Source: Archegozetes longisetosus (lineage: Eukaryota; Arthropoda; Arachnida; Sarcoptiformes; Trhypochthoniidae). Taken from it: DNA of 64,000 bases. The notes beneath the pieces were generated by a model that ran no database searches, was not told the DNA's origin, and saw only the letters and a program-made list of their open reading frames with translations. Position 1 is the first letter of the stretch. Each line of letters opens with the position of its first letter. The stretch is from positions 10,753,843-10,817,842 of the forward strand of contig JAEMBT020000003.1 of assembly GCA_018873245.2 (NCBI GenBank), given 5' to 3'. The position numbers were made by a program, and so were the translations under genes. Shown here in pieces: positions 31,717 to 46,000 of the stretch.

Positions 31717-32739
31717 TCAGCTCTTAGAGGCAGCCACCACTTTCTTGAACAGATAATCCTTACACCACTGAATCTCTTTTTCCATTCTGACGATTAATTC
31801 TGAACACTTCTGATTATCTTCGATATAAAAAGCGATCTTTTCTTCCATCTGTTTTTGTTTATCTTTTTTAGTGATTCTTGACTTCTTAGAGGCCGCATTA
31901 TTCTTCTTGCGAGTTGTCAAATATTTATCAGCTTTCGAGCCATCATTTGATGACTTTCGCTTCGATCTCGAAGAAGTTGATGGAATTGTGTACAAGTGGT
32001 CATTGATGACAGTGGGCTGGAGATAAGCCAGTTCTGGTTTGGTCTCGATCATGCTATCGATGCTGTCGGTATTCATGGCTTCTTCTGATGAAATGTAATA
32101 TGAGTGACTCGCTGTTGATGTGTACGAGAGAGCAGGAGATGAGGGCGTTGCGTATGACAAACTTGTGGTCATTGGCGGTGATGCCGATTGTGAACGATGT
32201 GAACTTGAAGTGAGTGGTTGTTGTGATAATGGCATTGACTCTAATGTTGGCTCACTTGAAATGTCGTTTGTTGTGATCACAGGAATACTGACCGATGAGA
32301 CCATGGATTCAATTACTTTGTTGGGCTGCATATAATGAAGAACTGGTGCCGTTGTTGATGGTATGTATGAGTTATCGAGTACTTCGTTAGGTGACACCAT
32401 TGACTGGTTGGTGATCGATTCTGTTGATTGATTTATAAGTTGCGATAAGTCTATGAATACATGATCTTCGAGTGGCTGCTGCGTTAATGGTTGAGATGCA
32501 TCGTCAGTGGGGCAGGTTTGGTTATCAATTACCAAATTGTCTTCTACATAGTCTATTAGATTGTTGTTCATCTTCTTGAACGGGTCGTCAGTGAAGAAAG
32601 ACGGATCAATGTCTGGAGTGTTGATCTCATCGACGTCTTCCTCCCAAATAAACTGACCACTTGGTGAATAAGACGAAGGCATGTATTCGTTAACAAGACG
32701 TCCGCCAGAAAGTGATAAACTTCTTTGACTCGTGAGCAT
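31717..32739 (-). CDS. bZIP transcription factor, C/EBP-like, intronless
   Basis: Single 340-codon ORF. The C-terminal basic region (about residues 274-301) has the NNAASKKSR signature, close to the NN.AVKKSR/RKSR of C/EBP proteins. A leucine-zipper-like helix of about 30 residues (MEEKIAFYIEDNQKCSELIV) follows. The end (KEIQWCKDYLFKKV) resembles the zipper end of C/EBP-gamma. The long N-terminal half is Ser/Thr/Gln/Pro-rich and acidic near the start, a typical activation domain. It would bind C/EBP or composite C/EBP-ATF sites as a dimer in the nucleus. PAR or ATF relatives are less likely from the basic region. The zipper heptads are poor in leucine, so dimer choice is uncertain. ATG at 32737-32739 is the only good start. 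Confidence 0.8.
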   Translation of the reverse strand: MLTSQRSLSLSGGRLVNEYMPSSYSPSGQFIWEEDVDEINTPDIDPSFFTDDPFKKMNNNLIDYVEDNLVIDNQTCPTDDASQPLTQQPLEDHVFIDLSQLINQSTESITNQSMVSPNEVLDNSYIPSTTAPVLHYMQPNKVIESMVSSVSIPVITTNDISSEPTLESMPLSQQPLTSSSHRSQSASPPMTTSLSYATPSSPALSYTSTASHSYYISSEEAMNTDSIDSMIETKPELAYLQPTVINDHLYTIPSTSSRSKRKSSNDGSKADKYLTTRKKNNAASKKSRITKKDKQKQMEEKIAFYIEDNQKCSELIVRMEKEIQWCKDYLFKKVVAASKS

Positions 32740-32971
32740 TGTTTCTCACTAAAACTTTGTTTTATTATATAACAATAACTGACAAAATTGTTCAATAAAT
32801 TCAATTTTGTAACGTAAAGCTAAGTAAACTTTTAGTCACTTGACTGCTGCTGACAATAGAAAATAACGCCAACTAATAATGTTTCACAGTTAACGCCAAG
32901 ACTTGACTGATTCATGGTTTACTAGTCCTTCAACTTATATTGCATATCATCAGACTATTGACTGTTCACAG

Positions 32972-33040
32972 CCAATAGAAATATCGTGACATCACTGTTA
33001 GCCAATAGGACAATTAGAAATACAATGATATCATTGTATT
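32972..33040. promoter_or_regulatory. CCAAT / CRE-like cluster upstream of bZIP gene
   Basis: About 230-300 bp upstream of the bZIP ATG lie two AGCCAATAG boxes (CCAAT at 32972-32976 and 33002-33006). TGACATCA (32987-32994), a CRE/ATF-like half, sits between them. A perfect 22-bp palindrome, AATACAATGATATCATTGTATT (33019-33040), follows. Role inferred from motifs and position. Confidence 0.5.
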
Positions 33041-36000
33041 AGCGTTGGAGCGTTTGCGTATTATCTCTCACTTCGTCCTTAAGCGTGTGTTAACTTATTT
33101 GTGACAAAACATAAGCGTAGACTTCATTCTCTTAAGACTAATGCTACTCAATAGGAAGAGTGCTTTTTAACCCTATTTATGAGATAGAGAGGAAGGTTTA
33201 CGTGATTTTTCAATATTAGTATTTTATTATATTATTATAAGCGCAGAGCATTTGCAGAGAAAAACGATTTTGTTACTCAGTAAATTGTTTATCTTTCAAT
33301 CAATACTAATAGGCGTTAACCTATACAATTGATTACTGTTACGACTAGTCTTTTACACTTATGGGACTAATATATTACAAATTATTAATCAATTATTCTC
33401 AAATTTTAAAGCACGTGAAAAAATTATCGGTTATAACAAACAATACGTGAGATATACAAATTTGAGTGATATAGCTCGTTATCTCGAGGCAAGGTCCGAC
33501 CTTACTATAAGTCCCTTCAAACAAAACCTGGTATGAGAATAGGTATGGATTTAGATCTAACTCTTGTATAAATATAAGCAACTATTTTTATATTAATTGT
33601 ATTATTGGGTAAACAAGCCTTGACTCACACGAAGTTTTCAATATACTGCAGTTTTAAATATACTGTAGTTTTAATCACAACTTGTGTCTCATCGATGACT
33701 AATGCGAGAGGAGATAAACACTTTTTATAACCTAAACTCAATTCCTATTTGTATTTGACTAAAAAATAAAGTTATCTTAAAGTTTTTTTTAGAAACATTT
33801 CTCAGAATTATATCCTTGAATAACTGAACATTAATTGATATGTCAGTCTAAGAATCGTTCGCATGGATTAAATTAACTTTTTCAACCTTAAAATCTTGTT
33901 TATCTGACTTTTTAAAAAATGTTCACTTAAAGTTTTCAACAAAATAGGTTTACCTGTAGTACAGGTATCGAATAGGACACTGACTTTATTTAGGAGCTTA
34001 TTAAATAAGAGGTGTTTTTTGCTTATTCACTCCGAGATAAAAATAGATTTACTTTTCATACGATATAAACATTGAAATGAGCATGAATGGCATCAATTTT
34101 TACTTGAGATCCGTGTTCTCTTGTTCCCAATTATAAGTGACTGGAAATTCCCGAACACTTTTTGAACTAATTCCCAAATACTTTCTGGGTTTTAGTCATA
34201 ATTAAAGAAACGTTTTTCTGAAAATAAAAAATCTGCGCCTGAATATTTATTATTTTGTGCTTCACTTTCTCCGACCGCATCGTTTCTTTGCATGTTTTGG
34301 TTTCTTACGTTATAGCCTGCATCGTCGATAGCGAACTCCATAAAATTACCGCTATAAACTATTTTATTATTTTGAACTGTATTTGCATTGTCTCATTTTA
34401 AGGGTATTTCTATATATTTTTTGTCACGTTATAATCTGTTTATTGGTATTGTTGTCGGCTTCTAGTCATTTATAGATAAGAATGGTTCTAGAGATATAGA
34501 AAAGTATAAAAGTATATATTATTTTGATAAGTTCGTCGCCTCAAGTCCTGCATATTTAATAAACAATTCATTTTTCGACTGAAATTAAATAGTTTATCAG
34601 CAAAACATCCACGACAATTAGTAAAAATTGACTCCAATAAATGTTACTTCAATAAATTAATAGCGTCTGTTAAACATTTTTAGAGTTTTTCTTAAGTTGC
34701 TTTTACATAGTTATAAAGTAAATAGTGCTGTAATGTATGTAAACTGATATTTAAGACACGTAACTTTTTAGCTCAAAACATGACGCAATGCTTTATGAAA
34801 AAATCTAAACTTCCTCTTACCAGAAAAATCGATTAAAGCAGTCATAACTTCAAAGTTTAGAGAACTTAACGGTTGTTTTGAATGTGTTTTTTGTTGAAAA
34901 ACTGCAAAATCAAGACCTATGACTGCTAGAAAGTGTGAAAATTGGCGACAAAATAGTAAATTTCTTATTTATTAAATGTAAAAATTGTTCAGACTCATTG
35001 CCGACGACTACGTGTTTTAAGTCTCGTCAGATGACTTAAACTCGTTCCGAGTTCTTTGAGAGTGGCTTAGGTTTAAAGATTTCCTGTTAAGCAAATAGTA
35101 AAATGATTGTTATCTTTAGAAACTTTTTCGATATTTGCCAGTATAAATATCGATAAATATTTTTGAACTCTGACTTAAAACTAAGACCTAGGTAAAGGTT
35201 CGGGTCCGCCACTTCACGCGACCTCAATCTCCTGACAGAATTCCAAGAATTTTTTTCTGCTGCTTTTCTATTAATTAATCATGTGAAAAACATTTTTTCC
35301 AAGAATTGGAAGATTTAAGTACCAGATCGTTTGAATTAATGTATAATTAATGGTAGAAAAACAGATCATTACAGTTGAAGCGTTTTTTTTGTGAATCGAT
35401 TATTCACTGAAATTATACAAACAACCTCTAACATAACGTTCAAATAGCGTGAGAAGTGGCTTATGTGAAATAGCTATGAATGCTTTTCACTGTTGGCATC
35501 AATTTATTTTATTTTCAATCAAAATTATCTAAGCACTCACTTTTAGTCATATGAATACTGAATACCTCTTTATCTGTGATAATTTTTTTTGCATCCGTTC
35601 AATTTACTCCATTACTTTATTAATACTAATTCTGCTTTTAATTTAAAATAATTTCCAACTTATTTATAAACAAGCATGTAAATGATCTAATTTAAACAGC
35701 AGTTACAATAATAGGATATCGATTGAACAATAGGCAGAAATTGATTCATCTTAGATAATAGGATGTGAAACATTGATATAAGACTGAATGTAAACAGCTT
35801 TAACGAAATATAACTATGACAAACTTATCGCTACAAATCAAGCTCATAGTCAATGCAATTAAACTAAGGCTAATTAAACTAACATAAAACTGACAGTTTA
35901 TAATTAAGGTAACTTTCAAACTTACAAACTTTGATTCTAACGTTTCAAAATACCATTTAGTGAACACGATTAGAGTGCCTGCAAAAAAATCGATGTTAAT

Positions 36001-39000
36001 TATATTTGGATGTCTCATTTAGTACGTTCAGTTATGATGCTTTGACGGACAAGGTATTCACCTTGAAAGTTATTGATTTTTCGATCAAAAAAATGTTCTA
36101 CTTCAAAACAATAACATTTTAATTGTTTGAAATATCATATCTGTAAGTTTTTTCTTAAAAAATTATATTTTTCTATAAATATGATCATTTGAAACTTGAT
36201 ATTCAACAGCTCTTTGGATAACTGGAAAACTAAATCAATTGCAAGTTTTTGTTTGCACATAATCTTTTAATTTTGTTCATTAACTTAGCTGTCAGTTAAG
36301 ATTTATTTTTAAAAGCTTATAAATACTACCTCAAAAATAATATGCTATAATCGATAGCCTATAGGAATATATAGGAATAACTGGCTTATAATCTTAAGAC
36401 AAGTTTACTATAATAATAAGCTTCGCAACTTTTATACGATCTATAAACTGGTTTATGTTTATATAGATTGATCAATTTCTCTGAATCCCTAATGATCTAA
36501 CGAGACATTGAACGTGTTTGGTATAGTTATAACAATAATAGAAATATAATGTTTTGTTTGGATTCGTTGCAAATTTTATAATTGTTTGTTTGTTCGAAGT
36601 AATACGAGCTCGCAATTAGTTAATGTCTAAACTTATTGAAGTCTCAAACAATCGATTGTTGCACTTTTGTTTTGAGTGAACACTATCTGTGTACACTTTT
36701 AAAAAGTCGATAAACATGTTTCAATAGTCTGGAGCTTAATATGAAAATTATTCTAAAATTTTGAAGTTTTGCTAAAATAATTGAGCCAAAAGGCTTCAAT
36801 ATAAATCAATTTAGATATAAAACCAATTCAATTGGAATTAATGCTAAATAACATTGTATATCTTTAATGACTTGACTAACATTTTTCTATTCATTCCTTA
36901 TTGCTGATTATAGCGTTTTATCACTTCGGAGATTAAATAAATAGATATTCCCAACAAAACAACTCATTAAAAAATCTATTTTAGTATTTGGTTTCTAACG
37001 GCTTTTTCAAAATTGAGTTATCAAATAGAAGAACAGGTGTTTTATCATCTACAATAGTCGAACTTTGTATTGTAATCTATTATAATGAGCAAAATAAAGA
37101 ATTTTAGGGTTGATAATTCCTAGAAAACGCTTTTATGTAATTTATCTAATCATTATAATTCATGCGATTATTGAAAAAATGTCAAATCCTTGGCTCTTAT
37201 TATATAAATTCCGGTAATGTTTATAATGGAGACGATTATCAAGTTTTTGAATGCAACTCTCGCCCACGTATTCACGTGTTTCCGTACCTGAATGGCGTCA
37301 AAACGGCGCTCAAACTGTTGCTTCTAATTCGTGTCTTAAGTTTTGCAGTGACTTTCAGCTAATCTGATCTACTGATCACTTTACTTTCAATAACAAGTGT
37401 GAGAAAGTATTTTCAAAAAACTCATTGCTTTCAAGAGCCATACTTATTCTCAATATATGATTACCTAATCAAAAGCTAATTATTATTTGCTTCTTTTGCC
37501 GAATTGAGACTGCAAAACAGTTTGTGGTCAGTGGCGAACAACTATTGCCTAAATATATAGTTTCACGTAATTATTGCTATACTTTCTTCTGAACCGGTCA
37601 TAAAATCAAAATAAAGTTTGAATTAGTCCAAAACTATATTTGAAACAAACGGTCGATTCGGAAGACTGATTGAATAGCATATAAGATGAGATGAGATGAG
37701 ATAAACAAGAACTGATTTACACTAATTTTTGGTATAGCTTTAAGCACTTTTAAATAAACAAAACAATCATTTTTAGATCCAAGTTAAAACTACGCTTTAT
37801 TTTTCAAAATACATTTAAAAAACTTTATAGACATGAAGAGAGTGCGCGAATCAGATGACAAAACAAGAATCAAGTAATTATTTTTCAGGTTTTATATTCA
37901 AATAAAAGGCACACAACAGCCGAACCCATAAGTCTAACCTTAAAAGCTCACTATGTTTGGTCTGAAAAGGGCTTTCAAAAACTGATGAAACCCTTTCGTA
38001 GCTGTTCTTAAGTGTGGTCTGAAAACAATCAGTTTGTCAATTGTTAGAGCAACCAATTTGTTTGCAAAAAGACATCGAACAATATAAAAACAGATTATAT
38101 TTACAGATGATTCATATGTTTTCATGTTATAGACAAATACAATTATTATGCAGATACAATTTGTTGCCAATTTTCATACTATATATAAAATAAATTTTGA
38201 CCGCAAAAACCTTTTTTGGCTAACTTTATGAGAGGATAGACAAAAATGTTATTAGTTTAATGCACATTATACTTATAATTATATTTATTTTACAAACTGT
38301 GAGAATCGCTGATTAAAATCAGATTTTTGTGTTTGTCGAACAAATTTGAATTGTAACGCAACGACACATCAATTCTCATAAATACCTAAACATTTCTGCG
38401 TTCATATCAAACGACTAAAACATTTAATAATTACTTTTTTCTTCTGTTTACATATTTCTCTCAAACTTTACACAACCAAAAGACACTTATATTTGTTATC
38501 AGTTTTTTCAAACGTTTTCCACACTTAAGATCTACTGAAACAATTCAACTAATTTACCCTTTAATCAAAAGTGATATTTACGTTTCAAAAATCATATCAA
38601 ACAGTTCTTACAAGTAGTTTAACAAAAGTTTCACGAAAAACAAGTTAATTAAAAAATAAAACAAATAATTCCTGAGTTGGCCATAAATCTCTATCTGAGA
38701 ATAGAGTTTATGATTTATTTTTGCATTTAGTGCTACTTTTGAAAAACAAAAGTAAAAACAGTTAACGACTAAACCGGGCTCCCATTGAAAGACCGGAGTC
38801 CTTCATTCGTAACTGACTCCTCACTAAATTTGAGGAAAGGGTATGTTTTGTTGTGAGCTTTTAATATTTGGCTGACATGAGGACTTACAGTCGACAACTA
38901 AGTGCTATATTTCAAGTCTTAAAGACTTTGACGCTTTAAAATAATGTGTTTTTCTCAAAAAGTGGCTTAACTTGAAAAAGAAAATGTTTTGAGACTTCTC

Positions 39001-42000
39001 AACGCTCTTTCTATTCTGTAATAAATTAGTTACAATTTAGACTTAAGTGTGTATTTACAAGTTACAGACAGTCTTTCAGCTCCCATTATAAGTATTTGCT
39101 TTTGAGTAACAAAAAACTGTAATTAGATCTGAAAAGAGCCGCCAAAAACTAACAGTAAAAATGATTGAGATTTCAAAATATTAAGCTTTCAATATAAGTC
39201 TATCAGCTTTTCAAACAACACTTCAACCCATTTATAACAAACACTTCAACAACATTATCGATATTGCAGTTCATTTCTAAACTTAACGCACACTTTTATC
39301 TCTAATTAAATCAATTTGTAATCTAACAATAATTTGACCAGCACAGCACAACACAACACAACACAACAACACAGAACAGAAGATAGAAATAGTTTGTTCA
39401 GAGTAGTATCTATTTATAAGTAAGAAAAAGTTAGGACGAGATGGACGGCCATAACTTGTAAATACAAACTTAATCAAAACGTTTTCGGCTATCGTCTAAA
39501 ATAATTTTTGTGAACATGTTTTTCAAATTTTGTTCACTTCCATATTACAAGACTCGGTTTTGCCACTGATTCGAATCTCAAATCTCTTGACTGTTTATTC
39601 AACAATTAATTTATACATTAGTTTAGGTCTTCAGTTTTGACCGGTCTAACAAAATTATTTGACCAGATTTTATAAGATCAAAGATTGGGTTCTTTTCACG
39701 GCTATTTGGATCAATTTTTTTAACTTAAAAAAATACTCGGCTTATTATTTGTGCAAAAATCTAAATTTATTTTTCTTTTAGTTTTCAGTTAAACAATTTT
39801 TCAATAATAAAATGTAAATAAATTTTTTGCTTAATAGTAAATATGTTTTAACTAATGAGAGGAAAAAGTGAACAAATGTTTGAAACAGTTTTTCGAAATA
39901 TAGTTAACTGGCATTTAATTTTGAAAAACAGCAGAGATTTGAGTATCATTTCCATTAAAACACTAACAAAATTCAAATTTTCTCCATTGCATTAATAATA
40001 TTTAGTTTCTTATAGTATATAACATAAAAGATATTTTTAGCTCCAAGAAAAAAATTTGAATAATTACTCTTAGAATTTAACTTACTCTTAATATTTAATA
40101 AGCTTCTCAATTAAAATATTGTGTTTCGTCAAAAAAACCCTAAAATAATTTAATTTAATAAAAATTCAGGTACAGTACCAGAAAACCTGTCCGCACAAAA
40201 TGTCTTAAGAACTTTTCTCAGAACCGGCTCATTTAAATGATTTTCAGAAGTTTTCAATATATGACCCGTTTTGAACCGGGATATTTGAAAATGTCTTAAT
40301 AACAACTTTTAAACCTTAAAATTTCTCGTCAAATGGAGATTTGAATTATATATATGTATATATATATAGATCAGAGAACACATAAAATGTATAATCAATG
40401 AGAAATGAAAGAAAAACAAATCAATTACAAGATTTTGTGTATGTGTTATAAAGTGTTTTTGTTTTTGTTGGTTGTGATCAATTGTTATTAAAACGAAACT
40501 TTTTGAAAAATGGCTTATTTTGTGTTTTCTTCTTTAATAGACGACTGCCTTCACTCGTATTTTTATTTTTGCATATATGTGTTGTTTTATGTAAAACTAT
40601 AACAAATAACTTACAATTACAAAAGAAAAACGCTTTCATATCACGACTCATTGTTTCAATTTTCCAAAGTATAGCTAATGATAAGGGATCTTTGAGGTCT
40701 TAAAGATTTTGAGAACACATGCAAAAAAGAATGTCAAATTCATTTCAAGTCTGGATTCATATCGTATTTTTGTGTTTTTCGTAAAATATTGAGTAATTAT
40801 TCAGTAGATTGTGTCAAATACTAATAATGTAAAATACTTTTCAAACAAATAACAAAATCAATATAAAATTGAAGTTTTAAGTTTCAGATTAAGTTAAATG
40901 TAATGTTAATTATGTTTTTTGTTGCGCAAGTCTTATAAACAAATGCTCACCAAGAACTATCTATAGAAAACAATAGTTTTAATCAAAATACTTGATAAGA
41001 AAGCATTTCTATGATCAGTTTCAAAAATAATTTAGTTATTCGTTAAAAGTTTATCTTAAAAGAGTCAACACATACACCAATTTTCAAATCTTTTCTTATA
41101 TATATTGAAAAAACGATGAATTAAAATGGTATTTTCTTACTGAATAATATAATTTACAAATGAGAAAATATAATGAAATGTGAACTCTTGTGAAATTCAA
41201 TGCGATTTGTTATGATAAGAGGTATTATAATTAGGAAACTCATCAGTAAAACAAACGTTTCAAATCTTCACCAGACTTTTCAACTGTTCGATAAATAGCT
41301 CTGAAATTTCTTTTCCGATAGCTTTTTAAATCAAAAACTATTTTAGAAAAAAATTTCTATATTCTGTATTTTGGGCTAAATAAAATGAACTCTTTTGTTG
41401 ATTCGTGTAATTTTTGATCAACTAATTTATAATATGAAATAAGCTCTCGTTCACTATTTGTTGTATTGTTTGTATTTTGTTTTGAGGCGATTTTGTGTAT
41501 TTATAGAAAAAAAGTTAATAATAATAATAAGTGATAATCATTAATGATAATAGTTTTTGTCACGAACGAGGACTCAATTAATTGATGCTCTTTATGCTTA
41601 CGTAATCATTAATGAATTTCTTCTTTGCTTTTAAATAAGTTTATAATTTCTTCTCCTTTTCGTTAGACAGTTCGCTTCTTTTTCAATAGTATTTAGCTTG
41701 AAGTCATGATATTTCACGTACTGGTCTCTCGCATAATGAGTGATCCGCCATTAGTAATCGGCGTTTTAATATATGACACTTTATAGTTGATTGAATTCTG
41801 TAAATTCACCTGAAAATTAAGATTTAAATCCAATTAGCAATTAATTCATCTTTATGATAAGTTATTTGATTGAATAGTTCTGAAATGCGATCGAATACTC
41901 ATTTTATCGTTTGAAATCTTTTACCAATAACTAATGAATTTACAATCGATTTGTTCGAGTTTTATCCAGTCAAATAAGATAACAAATGAGATTCGATTTA

Positions 42001-42658
42001 GTTTTCATTAAAAGAGAACAATTAATCATTTAGAATAAACTAAAACTAAATTTAAATTCTCAATTCTTAATAAAAATTAAAAACAAGATGAAAGCTCATA
42101 AATCATTCAAAACTTAGGGACTTAAAAAATGCAAAAACAAATCAATAAAAATGAATGATTGAAAACTAAACTAATCGAATTAAAATAAGCTAAACTAATT
42201 AAATAAAAAAACTAAACAAACATTTCTAATTGTTATCAACCCTCTATATGAAAAGATGTGTGGTTTTATCAATTAGTTTAATTTAGAGGCAATGCATCAA
42301 TTGTTAGAGTTCATACTTATAATGATTTATCTAAAGTGGGTTCGAAAACTATTCTATCTAACTGCATTCAACAGATAAACATGGACTTATAAGTAACAGA
42401 ACTTTCTTCAGTTCAAACTGTTTCATAGGTTAAACTTTTGCATCTCATATCAGATGGTTATAATAAATTTTTCTATTTATACAGTGAAAATGTTCTTTAC
42501 TTATGTTTGTCTTGCAATTAACTTGTTGTTCAAAGGATTTATTAATCCTATAGAGATCTCTATTACTGATCTTTAAAGTTGAGCCTATGATAGAGTGAGA
42601 TTTCTAGACTTCACATAAATTTCGATGTGAACTTATTAGGAATGAGTTAATAAATGTA
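33041..42658. other. large AT-rich region without supported genes
   Basis: About 9.6 kb with no protein-like ORF. Short repeats only: GATGAGATGAGATGAGAT at 37685-37703, an (ACAAC)-type run at about 39345-39370, and a TATATA stretch at about 40347-40370. The minus part adjoining 42658 should hold the 3' untranslated region of the activin receptor gene. Confidence 0.45.
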
Positions 42659-43023
42659 TTATGAACGAATACTAACGACAAACTCGTGTCCCATAAGTGC
42701 ATCGATGCGTTCGCCAACGCAAGAGGCTGAGAGTCTGGCCTCTGCATCGTGATCCCAACAGTCTTCGATGGTATGACACAATGCATTGATGCCGACATGT
42801 TTACTCCATTGCTCTTTCATGGGTGGTCTCTTCTTTTGCTGCGCAACTATTTCTTGCATATCCTCAAGTGATGGATGTTGTCCTACTTCTTCTTCAAATG
42901 GCAACTGATAATCACCACAAGTGATATCGTTTGTCTTACATCGAGACAGTAGTTCCCAAAGTACAAGACCGCACGCATACATATCTATGCGTAAGAATGA
43001 GTCGCGCGAGAAATTAATAGCAC
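42659..43023 (-). CDS. put: receptor exon 6, kinase C-lobe and tail
   Basis: Acceptor TTTTTAG at 43024-43025. The first bases complete a Gly codon, then [20 protein letters not shown]. The ORF includes [19 protein letters not shown] and [19 protein letters not shown], signatures of type II activin receptors. It ends at TAA 42659-42661 after a short tail, shorter than vertebrate ActRII. Confidence 0.9.
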
Positions 43024-46000
43024 CTAAAAAGAATAAAATAGTTCAATTTTTGTAGTCAAAGTCGATTTAATTAGTAATTAATTGGTTAATTCATTCATTT
43101 CCGTGCGTTTTCCTCCCTTTCGGGAGACTCACTCTCGCCTCACTTACAGAGTGAGTTTTTTGAGGCGGTCGGGCAGGGCATGTACATTGGGCCAAAGGCG
43201 GTTATAACCGGGGATATGGTCCAGCACGTCACCGTCAAGGTATAGCGACTAAGAGGTTTAAACCTGAGACCTCCGCGCCAACCACTACACCTCAGTGACC
43301 CTTTTTAGTAATCAGTTAAATCTGATATTATTGTCTGAATCTTTTTAGAGATTCACACCAATTTTGATAATCGAAATAAAAATTTAATTGTTTTTAATCT
43401 TGTTTTGAGCGATAATTATTCAACTTTGGATTATTGGATATGCTATTAATATTATTGAAGTTTTTGAGAAAAGCAGCCAATTTTTAGGTTAAGATTGAAG
43501 TACCTATACGTGTACAGAGTCGATTCATATTTTACTAAGTTATACATCAAGTTTTGAGTAATTCACTCTATCGTTAGCTAAATAGAGAGTACTTGAAAAA
43601 TCAAAGGTCTGATTCAAAGCCTTTTTGTAAGGAATTTTGGTTTGGTTGAGACACTTTCAACAGATTTCTTTGAGAAGTCTTCATGAAAAAGAAGAACCAA
43701 AATAAAGCAATATATTATGTGAGATTTAAAAAGATATAGTGCTTCGAAATCTAGCGATAAATTATCTAAAATTAGTTATGGTTTGCTCTAGACTGCGATA
43801 ACTAGAGTAAAAGCAGAGCCAAACTCACACAACAAGTGCTTAAACTTTGATAGTTCTACCAGAAAATAAAGAAATAGTTCTGATAATACAATTAAACACA
43901 TGAAAGGTTAATAAAACTTAGATCTTCTCACAAATACTTAAAACAATATAAAAGCACATCCAATTCAATGACTTTGTTCAACTTCAATCATAAAATAGAA
44001 GACAATGATTTAGTCAAAAGCAAAATAGCTTCGCATCAAATATGTATTAAACTATTGTTAATTGAGAATTAATTGATGATTCGCTCGTTTGATACCTTCA
44101 AGAACTTCTGGAGCCATATATCTTCTGGTGCCGACCTGTCCGTGAGCGTCACCGCAGGTAGAGTTCGGGTAGAAGACAAGGGCTAACCCGAAATCGGCGA
44201 TACATGCGGTCAGATTAGAGGTAAGCAAGACGTTCTTCGATTTGAAGTCTCTGTGAGCGATTGTCGGCTTAAAACCGGCCGAATGAGATGCAGGCATCTC
44301 TTCGTGAAGATGTGTTAAGCCTTAAAATTGAAAAAATTAAATTATAATTAAGACAATCATAAGTGAATCTAAAATTTGATAGTAAGTACTTTAATTATCA
44401 TCTCATGAATAAAGAGCTACTTATTCTACAACATTCAAGACTTAATGAAATATTTTTAGTCATAAATCATAATAAATTAGTCTTTTAAATTAAGTGGTCA
44501 AACAAAATAGTTTAAAAAATAAAAGTTGATAGCAATTCATATCGTTTTATAATTGAATGAATAAAGAGAGGAATAAGACTCTTTAAACAGATCTAAGACA
44601 ATAAGTTTCATTAAATGAATAGGAAGAAGTAGCAAAAATAGAACCTCTGGCAATTCCTTGAGCTATAGCTAACAATTGATTCCAATCAACAGTATACGCC
44701 TTGAGATAATCCCACAGAGAGCCATAAGGATGATATTCAGTGATGAGCCAATACTCAGTACTGAGACCTTCACCTCTTCTTTCAGCCCCCAAATAAGTCA
44801 ATATGTTTTTGTGTTTCATTTGTGGCAAACGATAGATTTCTTGTTCGATTTGCCACGAAACGCGGTCTTGTAGTGAAAATATTTTAACAGCGACCAAGTT
44901 ATCGCTACCATCTCTGGCCTAACAGTCAAAATCAAACAAGACAATTAGTAAAAGATAAAACAATCAACAATTAAGCGAAGAAACAAGAGTTTCATTTTCA
45001 GTTCTTATACAATCAAAAAGGCGGCTTAAGAGTCAATGTTATGATAAGTAAAAGGCCTTTGATGTAAGTTAGAAAGAAACATTCATTAATTTTCACCCCA
45101 TATATTAGAGAGGGCTAAAAATATTGTTATAATAAACTATACGATAAGCCTTTTAGTTATATGAACTGAAAAATTAGGAAAGTTCTCTTGTGTTGTATAA
45201 TCTAATAATGTATTTGATTTTGAATTAATTAATAGCTGAGATGTGTTCGTACCCTCCAAACAGAGCCAAACTTTCCCTGAGCTTTGACTTCCTGCAGTTG
45301 AATTGGTCGAAGGCCAACATAAGGTGATGGCGGGCAGGAATCAATTAATGGATCTTCGCTTGTTGGCACTTCGTTGATACGAGATTTTTGCGGCAACTGT
45401 GAAACGAATAACCGGCGACCAGTACTGTAACTAATGTTATTATGGGAACGATTGTTAATAATGCAAACGTCGATTGTGATGCGGATGAGGGCTGAACGAG
45501 CGAACGATTGTTTGCTGGGCTAGAGTTAGTTGTGTCTAAATTTCAACAAAATAAAGCAAATTATTAGTAAATCAATTGTCAATTAGAGTTCACATTTTAA
45601 TCATCAATTCTTCAAAAAAAAATTTTGGTTTAATTTAAGATCTAATGACAGATTTACAAGCTATCTTTGTTTTTGTTTGAGGTTAAGGTTTTTAAAAACT
45701 AAATTTCAATTAGTCTAGTGGCAGATTGTGGCAATCAAATCAAATGCCTCTTCAAAGTCAGTTTATTTGAAGTTGTTTTCATTTTTATCACATTTCCATT
45801 AAATTTTCTGAACTTTTTCCGAATTCAAATACTCAGCAGGAAATAACTCATTAATTAGAAATATTTTGAAAATCACTTTAGCCTTTCGACCCACAAATTG
45901 ATTGCAACTTTTACGAGAGTACAAGTTGAAGATTCATTCATTCATAACATGATTAATTGTGTATTGAGTTTCGACAAATTTTCTCATAAAACAAATTTAA

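Noticed and set aside
37162-37362. 66-codon plus ORF
   Set aside because: No motif, no neighbouring exon, composition random.
42604-42798. minus ORF overlapping the receptor's last exon
   Set aside because: Shadow frame of the kinase exon.
45394-45422. 29-nt micro-intron in receptor exon 3
   Set aside because: The acceptor looks good (TTTCACAG), but 29 nt is below usual spliceosomal limits and removing it would shorten the membrane helix; a one-base error explains the data better.
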